A stretch of DNA of 34,667 nucleotides from Euprymna scolopes (lineage: Eukaryota > Mollusca > Cephalopoda > Sepiida > Sepiolidae). Positions 1 through 10,554 of the stretch are shown one piece after another (position 1 is the stretch's first letter; each line of letters starts with the position of its first letter). The notes under the pieces were generated by a model. The model was not told where the DNA came from. It made no database searches and saw only the letters and a program-made list of their open reading frames with translations. A program made the translations under genes and the position numbers. The stretch covers positions 104,392,960-104,427,626 of the forward strand of contig CM044505.1 in assembly GCA_024364805.1 (NCBI GenBank), written 5' to 3'.

Positions 1-30
<30 letters not shown>
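1..30. repeat. (TA)n microsatellite at left edge
   Basis: Pure alternating TA running off the left edge of the window. Its true length cannot be seen. Confidence 0.95.
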
Positions 31-35
<5 letters not shown>

Positions 36-369
36 GAATTTAACAATAACTAGAAGTCTCCTGTAGTTGGTTGGAAATTTGTACTATAGGCTAAAATATG
101 TACATTTTTAGACACAGTTTTAGGTACTTGAGGAATATAAAGACAAAGAATTAATAGAAATCAGTTAAACATTAGTGGCCAATAAGACTGGGTGAAGATT
201 TTTCTGAGTATTTTTATAGGCAATAAAATGTAAAAATTTTAAATTTAACATTAATAACACAATTAAAGTGGTTGGATGAACAATTAAACTAATAGCTTTA
301 AGATGTAAAGAAATAAGGGGAGCTCTACTCTATATATTTTACATTTGCATTAGTAACTGTTTAGAGTGT
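31..369. other. AT-rich stretch, nothing recognised
   Basis: No open frame of note, no terminal repeats and no similarity to the other repeats in this window could be seen. Confidence 0.5.
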
Positions 370-690
370 TATACGGCATAATCATGTTGACACACCGGTT
401 CTTGCCAGATCACCGAAGTTAAGCAACCCTTAGCCTGGCCAGTACCAGATGGGTGACTATTTCGGAAGGCTAGGCGCTGTATGTACTGCGCCGAGTCGTA
501 GAAATTTCCACGTTCGAATCTGGGGCACGTTTGACTCACGGGTAGATACACCCCTTAATCAAGGCTGAAAACAACGGGAAACTGCCGTCTTTACCTGCCT
601 TCCCGAAATTAGCATGGCCTTACAATTTGGAGAGCCGTGGTCGCTGACGCTGTTAAAACAGAAGGGCCGCTGCATGCATCCATGATAAGT
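370..690 (+). mobile_element. 5S rRNA-derived SINE-like repeat, copy A
   Basis: Positions 370-485 follow the layout of eukaryotic 5S rRNA from end to end. A start like ATACGGCATAATCATG is followed by the box A-like block AAGTTAAGCAAC, then CCTGGCCAGTACCAGATGGG (box C region), and an end like GGCGCTGTAT. The match is diverged, so this is a 5S-derived head and not a working 5S gene. Downstream, 511-522 (CGTTCGAATCTG) resembles a tRNA-type B box, and the body continues to about 690 without coding capacity. SINE3-class elements are known to use 5S-derived pol III promoters, and that is the closest known model. The 3' limit is uncertain, because no tail or target duplication was identified. Confidence 0.7.
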
Positions 691-904
691 TCTTTTACAA
701 ATAGGTATACACTACCTTAACTCGTAACTGTTTATCTTATTACATTATGGTTAATGGATAGATGTCGTCATAAACCTTAAACTGTTTTACCGTATCGTAA
801 CTCACCAGGTGACTAGAAGTATTTACTGCTGGATCAGCAAACTCTTATTAAAATTGGTATTTTACCCCCTTCGTTATTAGACTCACTGCGAATGTAAGGA
901 AAAT

Positions 905-3320
905 TTGCTATTATTTATCCCAAATAAGGCATATTATACGTAAGGAGATACTGTGAATTATGGGACATATTTACAGGGGTATTCTATGTAGATATATGTG
1001 TAGCGACATGTTTCTTCACATTAATTTCTTTATGCTGGTACAATCTGGGAAACAGTAATTCTAAAGGTGATAAGAGAGAGTAGTTATTAGAGTAGAAAGC
1101 CAGACATCTTAGGACATCTACAGTGAATAGGTTGGATTTTGTTGTTTATAGCGTCGTTCGGATATATTATCAAAAACACCAGTGCAGCAAGTTCGCCTAC
1201 TCACATTTGATTTAAGTACCCGTAAAACAAGAACAGAAATGAAACACTGCGGCGATGTGAAAGGGGTTAGAGATTAATAAACAGTATGGAACTTATGTGA
1301 ATATATTAGTATTTTGTGCATCTATTCATATGTGACAACAATACTCCATATATGGGAGAATTGTGGCTTTGTAGCGGTATAGGATACTGACAACTGTAAC
1401 AAGTTTATTAGCATGGTAGAGGAAAGTCATCTTTCTTTGCAGCAGACTTGACAATGTCTTCCATGCTTTGGTTCCAATTCAAGTTATCTCTGAATGTTAA
1501 GCTGATGAGTTTAAATGATAAATTCCAAGGTAGAGTGTAATTCATAATCGAGAAAGTTTTTTAAAGAAAAAGAGCTTTGAGCTAATAGCATTAAATGCTA
1601 CCGTCCATTTATATCCCCATTCCACTACCGACTAACTGTTTACTAGGGTTTCTACTATTGCCTTTGATATATGTATATTCACTTTTCCCTCAGGTTTATT
1701 ATAGAGTGTGATGCCATCAGAAAATATTCCAATTCAGACACAATTATATCGTAAGGTTGTCGATGTAAATAAAAATAATAATGACACAAGAATCGATTCC
1801 TGGGGTTCATCCGCATTAATGCCATGTTCTTTAGAAGTACAACCCTCTGATGTTTGTTTGTTGGTTAATATAGTTATATTAAATATTCATCCAATAAAAA
1901 TGAGAATATCATAATGCCAAACCTTGTCAAATGCTGTGGATATATCAAACGTTACCACACCAGCTTTGTCCAGTCTATGGTATATGAGTTCAGAACGAGC
2001 TGGATTAAATCCATAATGGTGAGCAGAAAGATTTTAGCAGCAACGAGATGAGAAACTATAGCTAGATGGAGTAATTAGTTTAAGATTTTAGTAAAGAGCA
2101 ATAGGGGAAACTGATGAGGCGATACATTTTGGGGGTAGGTTCTTTCATTATAGTTCTAAAGCACTGATAAATTTATTTATTATATTTTTTCAGCTATTAG
2201 TGAGGAATAGTTCGATAAGGCCTTTCTGGTAGAGTTGAAATAAGACTGAGCCATCTTAGCAAAGCATTTCTCTAATACTATAGCGAGGATAAGAGCAGGC
2301 ACACATGCTCTGGAGTTGTAAAAGTTTTTATGATACCACGGCACTGGAAATGAATAATGATCAGATCATTGAGCGTGGCTTCTGTCTTCGGTAGGAGGGA
2401 ATAGTTTAAGGGAGATTTTAGTGTAGTGAGAAAGATGTTCCGCCTTGTCAATTGTCATATAAATGATATGATGGTTGGTGGATAGCTGGGTAATTGCTTA
2501 TTGTCTATTATTTACCACATTGTTATAGATTTTATAGAAATTACAAGTTCGTAATTTCTGCTAATTAATGTGTTTTCTAGTAATGCAGCTATAAAAATCT
2601 CATAATGCTTACTTAAAGGTATATTTTTGCTTACTTGTATTTCTCTTAGAGTGACTGAATCTGCGAAATGCTTCCTACTTATGCGCAATCGTAGCTACAA
2701 AAGTTGAAGTGAACTGTTGGGAATAGTGGGTTTACTACCGAATTATGCATGAGGACATATGTTTTATGCCTGATTTGATCCATTTGGTTACCTTATATGC
2801 CCAGTAATGAACAGATTCAGAAAAGTTGTTACTCCGAAGATGTTCTGTTATATGATCTCTGACTTATTTCTAATTAGCCCTATTTCTAGTACCTTGTCAT
2901 TTTGATCAACAGCTTTTCAACTAGTAGTTGTAAGTTTTACCTTATTAGGTCATCTGGGTTTATGAATGAGGTAAGGATATTTGAGTAGTGTAGTCCAGGG
3001 TATACTGAGAAGTTAGGCTTGCTTATCCTCACGATCTGGAAGGCGGGTCGGGAAAGGAACAGTTTATGAAAAGAAATGCGCAATATAGAAACTGTGTGCT
3101 CTTACCGGTAGTGTCCTGGAAACCAAACGTCTTGGGAAACTAAGCATCTTGGAAAACCAGTGGCGTTTTGAAAAACTAAGCCAGTTGCTATGGTAAACAT
3201 CCTCAAATACATGGATTTGGGTGTTCGGCTCTAAAGAAAGTGCTGCATCTATACTATCGGAGTACAGTCCTTAGTCGAAGAGGAACATTAGTAGAAATAC
3301 AAATACAGTTAATGTAATAA
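905..3320 (-). mobile_element. CR1/Jockey-group LINE, copy 1 (old, degraded)
   Basis: Nucleotide similarity runs nearly colinearly with the copies at 10555-13190 and 23740-26430. The 3' UTR side is at about 905-1150 and the reverse-transcriptase C-terminal side is around 1330-1500. The catalytic block near 1690-1745 reads FSDG where FADD is expected. The endonuclease portion reappears at about 3230-3310. Stretches at about 1150-1330 and 2830-3220 do not align with the other copies and are insertions or heavily diverged. No long frame survives. This is the most decayed of the four copies, so probably the oldest. The clade is inferred from the conserved C-terminal half of the better copies. Confidence 0.7.
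3113..3183. repeat. Degenerate ~18 bp tandem repeat
   Basis: About four imperfect copies of a unit like TCTTGGAAAACTAAGCA follow one another. They lie inside the poorly aligning part of LINE copy 1. Confidence 0.5.
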
Positions 3321-3582
3321 GCATAATGTTTATATATTTTTATATTTGCATTATTGACTTCAACGAGTAGGGTGAAAACGTAGTCATCTACAAAGTGATG
3401 TTTTGTCGATTTCAGTTTCTTTCTAGAGACGACGTGACGAGTATTTTCTTACTAAGATTCTAAGTCCGACCGTTTGGTTAGTAAACTGTTATCATGTCGA
3501 TGATTAAAACCCACTTTTAATTTCCATGCTGTGCCCGCACATAAAACAGTTTTAATTACTGTAACTAAAGAATGTTTTTTAT

Positions 3583-3679
3583 TGTTGATGATGATGATGA
3601 TGATGATGTTGTTGTTGTTGTTGTCGTTGTTGCTGCTGCTGCTACTGCTGCTGCTACTGCTGCTGCTGCTGCTGCTGCT
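3583..3679. repeat. Compound trinucleotide microsatellite (GAT, GTT, GCT)
   Basis: GAT units pass into GTT units and then GCT/GCTACT units. A frame through it encodes a poly-leucine run, which I read as an artefact of the repeat. Confidence 0.9.
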
Positions 3680-3961
3680 TACTCTGTTTTCCTATTTCTC
3701 TTTCCTCGCTCCTCAGATTGAGCATCAACTATCTCATCTAATTGACCTGAAAGTGACATGGTTAAAAGATAAAGCACAATGCTCATAGGGATCAATCTGT
3801 TTGGTAATAATAATAATGCAATGATTGTCCATGAATAATAGCCGTAAAAAGGGCGAGGATCGCAAATTAGATGTTGGATTGGCTGGTTATAGAGAGCGGG
3901 ATATAGCGATCAATAATCAGTAATGTTATTGGCTAACTGATTGAAAAGGCGCCGGGTAGAT

Positions 3962-3992
3962 TATCGCGCTTTTTAGTGTCTAAAGCGCGATA
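3962..3992. other. Perfect 11 bp stem-loop
   Basis: TATCGCGCTTT (3962-3972) and AAAGCGCGATA (3982-3992) are exact reverse complements around a 9-base loop. The GC-rich stem stands out in this AT-rich setting. No function is known. Confidence 0.8.
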
Positions 3993-4418
3993 TTCACAAG
4001 ATTAGAGAGGTAAAAGGAAATAATTTGCCTCTTTATGACACCCCCGCTACTTACCCTTCTGTGAATTATGAAGATAGCGTCAGTGCAGATATAAGTTGAT
4101 ATATACAGATATACAAACATAGATATATTAATATATAAACTGGCTAGAATATGGACAAAGTAGGACAGATATAATTAATCTGCGATAGATAAATCAATAA
4201 ATAGATAGATATGCAATTACATACATTTATATAAGTATAGTTAGGCATTTAATCTGATAATTTTCTGTGCCAATGAAACATGGATGCCTCTATGCAGCTT
4301 ACTTGCCATATCGCGTATTGAGTATTGTTGAAGTAAATACTATAAATGTATACACAATATATTGTATCACTTTCTAATATTATATGCATATGAATATTAT
4401 ATAATTATATAGAAATAA

Positions 4419-4422
<4 letters not shown>

Positions 4423-4457
<35 letters not shown>
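4423..4457. repeat. (TA)n microsatellite
   Basis: Uninterrupted AT alternation. Confidence 0.95.
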
Positions 4458-4460
<3 letters not shown>

Positions 4461-4539
4461 TCTATATTTCTATGCCATGCAATGTGATATGTTAGCAATT
4501 ATAAAATTCAAGTACGTTTAAATCAGAATTTTTTTTTCA

Positions 4540-5192
4540 AATTTTCAATTCATCTACGGTTACCATTTAAACATAACCACATCCTTCCTAGACGAGAGAA
4601 AAATCCAGGTTGTCCTCGATAGCCGTACATCCAAAAAGCATGATATTAATACATGTATGCTACAGGAGTCAATCTTAGGATAGTTATTATTCCTGATATT
4701 CATAAATGACCTATCTTATAAAATTATCTGATATGGTTATACCTGCTGGTGACGCTATACTCTTTAATAGACATGAGAGTAAAACGAATGTACATATATC
4801 TACGGCAATGCCAGAGATACCAGAAAACGACCTTCAGTCAGTAGTGGAATGAGGTCGTACGTGAATGATAACATTTATTCTACTAAGACTATGCTCCTTT
4901 TTTTTGCCAACATCAAAATATCCTAAACGCCGATTGTCATGACGAAGAATACCTTGCCTAAGAGCACATCTTGCAAACTTTTCTTCGCAGTCAACATGAA
5001 TTGGACCAAATACATTGAGGACTTTGTCAAAGCTGCTAGAAAGAAGGTGGGCTCCTTTTATTGTGTTAGAAAAGTTCTCACACGAAAAAGTATCCTATAC
5101 CTTTACAAAGCCACAATTCGTCCAAGCATGAAGCATTGTTGCCACATCTGGGCTGTTGCATCTACCACTGGTCTCTCCCTCTTAGACAAATC
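4540..5192 (+). mobile_element. CR1/Jockey-group LINE, copy 2, left half (RT)
   Basis: Reading fragments in shifting frames match reverse-transcriptase blocks in order. A piece like FLDERKIQVVLDSRTSKKHD and then QESILG (usually PQGSILG) precede LFLIFINDL at about 4690-4720. A clean frame at 4939-5190 holds MNWTKYIEDFVKAARKKVGS and ILYLYKATIRPSMKHCCHIW, the signature of the C-terminal RT/thumb side of this family. The aspartate-rich catalytic block is not intact. The copy lacks the 5' endonuclease half, as is usual for 5'-truncated LINE insertions, and it is cut at 5192 by the Tc1 element. Confidence 0.75.
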
Positions 5193-5194
5193 TA

Positions 5195-6194
5195 CAAGGG
5201 TCCGACAATATTTTTCGGACACTTTGAAAAAAGTACTTCAAGGTGGTTATTAGTGCTAAAAACTTTGGAGATTGTAAGTACGTAGTTGAGGAGTGAAAAT
5301 CCACTACTAGTGTAATTATTTTTTTCGTTTGGCTTTGATAATTTTAGTTTTTGTGATTTTTGCGAAACTTGCAAGACGTGAGAATGCTAAAAGGTGGTTA
5401 ACAAAGCATGTTGACTTAAAAAAGGTTATTATTTACCGATGAGAAGCGTTTCAAGTGGGTCCGATGGATGGTGTACTTGGTCGAGAAGATTGAGCCTGTT
5501 GTACTGAACAAACGGCAGATGGGAGGAGGAGAAGGAGGGGGAGTTATGGTTTGAAGTATGATCTTTGCTAATAGAAATATATGGTTGGAGAACAGCGAAA
5601 ACTACAAACAGTTGCTGGACGAGAAAGCCCTACAAAGGATAAGAAAAAAGATGGGGAATAATTTCGTTCTACAGCAAGACAATTGCAGCATCCATATGTC
5701 AAAATTCATGAAAGAATTGATGGCTAAAGTGAATATGACTACTTTGGGATGGCCTGCAAAATCCCAGATCTAAATTTAATGGAAAATGTTTGGGAAATGC
5801 TTGCGCAACTTGTCTATGATGGACCTGAATAACGAAAGAGGCTCACCGATGGGAACGAATACTAGATGCAAAAAAAACACCTAATAGAAAAACGTAGAGA
5901 CGTTATTGTGCATTAGTTTGATCATTATGAAGAGAGATTGATAAAAGTTATTAAGAAGAAAGGTGATATTACAGACTATTAACAGTTTTTCAATGATGTC
6001 CGAAAAATAATGTCGCGTGTGTTTTGTAAAAAATGATGAAAATTAAATTTTTCCTTACCTAGTCAATTTTCTTCCATTTTTATTAGAGTAATTGTCTTTA
6101 TATGTTTATGTTATTCTATTGAAGGAATTTCGCCACTCTATGGTACTCGGAAAGTCGAATACTAAAGTGTCTGGAAAATATTGTCGGGCCCTTG
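5195..6194 (+). mobile_element. Tc1-family DNA transposon inserted in LINE copy 2
   Basis: The ends are inverted repeats of about 32 bp. The left end begins CAAGGGTCCGACAATA (5195 on), and the right end finishes ATATTGTCGGGCCCTTG (to 6194). A TA dinucleotide flanks each side (5193-5194 and 6195-6196), as expected for Tc1/mariner insertion. A third copy of the terminal motif lies inside the right part (about 5997-6015), resembling the inverted/direct repeat layout of many Tc1 elements. The element is only 1000 bp, shorter than an autonomous Tc1, and lacks the N-terminal DNA-binding portion of the transposase. It is nonfunctional. Confidence 0.85.
5400..5990 (+). pseudogene. Tc1-like transposase, truncated pseudogene
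   Basis: The first catalytic Asp lies in TDEKRF (Asp codon 5438-5440). The second lies in QQDNCSIH (Asp codon 5678-5680), and the Glu lies in MENVWEML (5782-5784). Allowing for one missing base before the Glu, the last two are 34 residues apart, which is the DD34E spacing of Tc1. The GGG-VMVW-GMI segment has a W-to-stop change (TGA at 5551-5553) and an expanded glycine run. A one-base loss between 5680 and 5782 shifts the frame, and further stops follow in the C-terminus. The N-terminal helix-turn-helix domains are absent, so this is a deleted copy. Confidence 0.85.
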
Positions 6195-6196
6195 TA

Positions 6197-6380
6197 ATAG
6201 GTTCTACATTATCAACTAAACTCCAACCACTGTCTTACCGTTGCAATGTTGCATTTCTGTGCAAATACTTTAATGGAATGTGCTCTCATAAAATCATAGT
6301 ACTTGTACCCCCCTTTACGTACTTACCTCCGACTAAACTGACTATCAGTAAAATTGTGCTGCTTTTTTTTTGCTGAGGCA
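6197..6380 (+). mobile_element. CR1/Jockey-group LINE, copy 2, right half
   Basis: The frame here reads IGSTLSTKLQPLSYRCNVAF and CKYFNGMCSH, then PPFTYL. This matches the C-terminal segment of copy 3 (IGPELSFRLQPLS, YKYFNGECSDEL). Together with 4540-5192 it shows a LINE interrupted by Tc1. A few codons around the junction are missing relative to copy 3. Confidence 0.75.
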
Positions 6381-6384
6381 CTTA

Positions 6385-6475
6385 CATGCGCAATCCTTGC
6401 CTCGCAATTACACCCGCAGTTACCCTTACAGAGGGTATCCATTGTTTACTGAGTCTGAACGGAAGCATCGAACTT
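6385..6475 (+). repeat. SINE-like body/tail fragment shared with 27560-27640
   Basis: The segment around TGCGCAATCCTTGCCTCGCA and GAGGGTATCCATTGTT matches the reverse complement of 27560-27640 (GCAACCCTTGCCTCACA, GGGGGTATCCTTTGTC). The two are of the same repeat family. No 5S-like head is attached here. Confidence 0.65.
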
Positions 6476-6995
6476 ACATGCTGGAAAGCTGACTGTTATA
6501 ACCTGCAGAAATTTAAATAGGAAAAGACATTTCGCTGCTTAGCTCTTTACTGTAAGCTGTTAGACACGATCTCAAATAGTGGTTTCTTACTTTCCAAGTG
6601 GCAATTGTTTGGGTTGAAAGTGAGTCAAACGAACAATTCCTTTTATTCTATCTTAGGTCACTTAAGACAATTATTTGTTAGGTCCATAAATAACTGAAAC
6701 GTAAAAAAAGAAACGAAATTCATGTCTTAAACAAAGGGTGTCATTGTTTTATAAAACAAAAAGAAAATCCCGATAGGAAATTGATGTAGTTTTTAAAATA
6801 ACAAATGCGTTTCGATTCGTTGAAGCAATTTGCAGTGTAACAGCTGTCTTTAAGAAATCAATCATCAAAAAATCACTATTCGTTTTTATTATTCGACCTT
6901 ATTTTGCAAACTCTATGAAAATTTTTTCTAATCAAAATTTTAAAACTATATTTGAAATTTGTTTTGATCAGCATTATATCTCCACATGGTTAATG

Positions 6996-6998
<3 letters not shown>
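6476..6998. other. AT-rich stretch, nothing recognised
   Basis: No convincing frame, repeat family or terminal structure was seen on either strand. Confidence 0.5.

Positions 6999-7044
<46 letters not shown>
6999..7044. repeat. (TA)n microsatellite
   Basis: It abuts the 3' end of the Helitron helicase fragment. Confidence 0.95.
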
Positions 7045-7045
<1 letters not shown>

Positions 7046-8380
7046 TGTTGTACCTTACCACGCGTTGCTGTGGCTGAAATTGGCGCAATGAAAAAAGTTC
7101 CAAAATGAGAAAATGCATGTTTCTTATAGATTTAATTTTCCATTTAGTATGGGTACACAGTTTTTGTTGTTCCATTTTCTCAGCTGATATACAGATTTTC
7201 TGGTTTGGTGACTCTTGAACACATAACATAAATTGTCCATGTGGAAAAACAGTCAGTGTGTAGATGTAAGCCACACAATTGTAAAGATTGTTCCCTGAAC
7301 TTTGTTGGTGGTTATAGCAAACGGCAATAAAATTGGAAAATGCAGTTTCCTAAAGTGTAATGGTATATTCGGTGGAATCATAGGAATGCGTGGAATGAAG
7401 ATATCTTCACCTGTGAAATGTCCTGTTAAGATTGTTGTTTCTATGATATTGTTTGTTATTTTTTAATGCAAGCCATTTGCCATTGCAAAGCTTGGATCGG
7501 TTTATATTTCACAACATGATAATTAGTACGCCAATTTTAAGTTGCAGTATATGCGGTGGCCTCCCTGGCAGATCTAGCTGTTGGATAATTAACCACATTA
7601 TCTGCTTCCACAACAGTGTCGAGGGATATGTATGTGACTACCTCACTTGGAATTTTGCGTTGAATAATAGCGTTAAGTTCATGGACGTCTTTGTATTGAT
7701 CTGCAAGAATAGCTCGTTTACTCAGTCAAGTGGTAGTCGGATAATTAATTTGAATATCTGGAAGCCCCTTTTTAACAAACTCTTCTTTTGATGTAATAAA
7801 ATTACAGAATTTAAGAGTCAAAGAATGTCGCCCTTAACTCGAATCAGCCAGCACTTTTACGTATCCAATTTCCCACAAGTGATGCAAAAGTTTTTGCGCG
7901 GATCGAGCAGTCTACAACTGGATATGCATATTTTGAGTTAAGTTTAATGTCTTCACATGGCACCAAAAAGTAGAGTATTTGAGGGGAGCATTTATTTCAT
8001 CTGCCGGCGCTGATTGAGGAATTACAGATAGCATTTGTCTGAAATCTCCTGCAAGCAATATTACTGCATTCTCTAATGGTCTGCCATTGTCATGCAAATC
8101 TTGCAAAGATCGACCAAGAGCATCCAGTGATTATTTGCGTACCATTATGCATTCATCCCAAACAATAAGTTTGCATTTCTGCAATATTTTTCTACATACT
8201 GAATGTTTTGAACATGAGATTTTGGAAAAAATTGAAAGTTTAATAGTAGTTTCAAAGTAGAATAAGTAGTTCTACTTGATAACAAGGTCGCAGGTATTCC
8301 ACATGCAGCAAGGCTGCCAAAATCAATTTAATTAGAAAGGTTTTACCAGTTACTCCTGGTGCTGTTCAAGGTATCAGTGA
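7045..8380 (-). mobile_element. Helitron, Pif1-like helicase fragment (pseudogene)
   Basis: On the minus strand the helicase motifs come in order. Walker A is PGVTGKTF (8336-8359) and Walker B is WDEC (8149-8160). A clean frame at 7912-8106 follows with VILLAGDFRQ and PADEINAPLK, ending near LTQNM. The C-terminal helicase core then appears as IPRIPMIPPNIP and LPFAITTNKVQG, with H-MDNLCYV-KS in the last motif. This order and wording are typical of the Helitron RepHel helicase C-terminus. The Rep nuclease half is not present, and multiple frameshifts and stops separate the motifs. The minus-strand end near 7045-7075 (GCAACGCGTGG region) resembles Helitron 3' ends, but I could not confirm a terminal hairpin plus CTRR. 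Confidence 0.85.
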
Positions 8381-8540
8381 TTTCCAAATAACTTCAATTC
8401 TCACAATAAGTAAATTAGGTGACTAAAACAGGATTTATCCAGTTTGACAATGCCTTATTCCCTGTAATTAGTTGAGTAGACTACAATAGGATCAGGGATT
8501 AGAAATGGACAGATAGACAGGAAGATATATAGATAGAAAA

Positions 8541-8765
8541 GAGTAAGAGAGAGGGAAATACAGAAAGAGAAGGAGACAGAGAGGGATAGAAAGAGAGTTA
8601 TAAACAGAGAGGGAGCGAAACAGAGGAAAGGAGAGAGGGGGAGAGAGAAAGGGGCTCAAAGAGAGATGGAGAAGGTGGTATAGAGAGATAGATGTAGAGA
8701 GAGAGGGGGGAGAGACGGATGGAGAGAGTTATAAAGCGAGGAAGAGGGGGGAGAGAAACAGAGGG
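8541..8765. repeat. GA-rich low-complexity tract
   Basis: The tract is an imperfect run of GAGA, GGGAGA and AGAGAGAG units, almost purely purine on the + strand. Open frames across it are artefacts. Confidence 0.9.
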
Positions 8766-9578
<813 letters not shown>

Positions 9579-9607
9579 TGATCCCCGGCGAGTAGGGTTT
9601 TTTTTTT

Positions 9608-10455
9608 CGTTATGTTGTCATGCCCGGGCGGAACACACATCCATCCATCGAATTGTTTGTTTATTTCTTTCTTCTGTGGATGTCATGTTCAGGGCAAATC
9701 CGAGTCGCAAGCTGATTTACGTCTGGTTCAGTAAATGCATAAGTAAAAATATTTTGTTTTTTACTTATGCTTTATTTTTTAAATTTAACCATTTCTGTTT
9801 TACTCTTTTAATGATTGTTAAAAAAGGAGTTTTTTATACGCACGTGTAGTCAGAATCGTTATATTTCGTCATTTCAAAATGGTCGCCTGAAAAGGAACGA
9901 TATCTAATGACAATTTGTTTATAATTTGGTAATATTTTTTACTTTTCAATATTTAAAACACAGTTAGATTAGATAATATCACTGTTATTAAATATTACGA
10001 AAAACGTTATTTTGGTATGCTAGGGAGGAACACGCATCCACCGATCGAATTCTTCCTTCCTTCCGTCCTTCCTTTCCACTGTGGATGTCATGTTCCGGAC
10101 AAATCCGAATCGCAAGCTGGGTTACGTCTGGTTCATTAAATGCATAAGTACAATTTACTTATGCTTTATTTCTTAAATTTAACAATTTCTGTGTTACTTT
10201 TTTAACGATTGTTAAAAAGTTGGTTTTATACGCACGTGTAGTCAGAATCGCTATTTTTCGACATTTTTAAATGGTCGGCCGAAAAGAAACGATGTCGATT
10301 AATAGTTTTTTTCTTTAAATTTGGTAATATTTTTTACTTTTTAACATCTAAAAACACAGTTAAATGATAAAAGTTAAATGATTATAAAATTTCACGGAAA
10401 ACGGGAGTGATAAAAGTTAAATTATTATAAAATTTCACGGAAAACGAGAGTGTAA
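9608..10455. repeat. Two adjacent direct copies of a ~397 bp unit
   Basis: The copies start at the CGTTAT at 9608 and at 10005. Shared landmarks in the same order are GGAACAC-CATCCA, GTGGATGTCATGTTC, CAAATCCGA-TCGCAAGCTG, TACGTCTGGTTCA, TACGCACGTGTAGTCAGAATC and TTTGGTAATATTTTTTACTTT. Spacing between matching points is 392-397 bp. Each copy keeps a perfect hairpin: a 13 bp stem at 9737-9770 and a 9 bp stem at 10142-10164. There is no coding frame. It could be a short satellite, a tandem MITE-like unit, or the ends of an unknown element. Confidence 0.85.
10366..10451. repeat. 43 bp tandem duplication
   Basis: A unit starting GATAAAAGTTAAAT and ending ACGGGAGT or ACGAGAGT occurs twice in a row, at 10366 and 10409. 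It lies at the end of the second 397 bp copy, and it is a recent local duplication. Confidence 0.8.
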
Positions 10456-10554
10456 ATTTCTAGTTTATCGATTTGGAATTAACCAGACGTTTGATATATA
10501 TATATATGTATGTGTGTGTATGTGTGTGTCGCAGGTTTTCATAATATAATAGAT

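Larger units (their letters stand above)
3321..4539. other. Gene-free stretch with microsatellites and a GC hairpin
   Basis: No coding similarity was seen on either strand. It contains a trinucleotide tract (3583-3679), two inverted CCAAT boxes (3878-3882, 3928-3932), a perfect hairpin (3962-3992) and a (TA)n tract (4423-4457). Confidence 0.5.

Noticed and set aside
370-485. A functional 5S rRNA gene
   Set aside because: Too many changes in the conserved helices, no tandem 5S cluster, and a long attached body; better read as a derived SINE head.
3531-3788. 85-residue open frame with methionine and leucine runs
   Set aside because: It is produced by the GAT/GTT/GCT microsatellite; no domain, no splice context and no start context.
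5203-6028. Shorter Tc1 limits ending at 6015-6028
   Set aside because: A better match to the left terminal repeat, with an adjacent TA, lies at 6163-6196; the inner motif is a subterminal copy.
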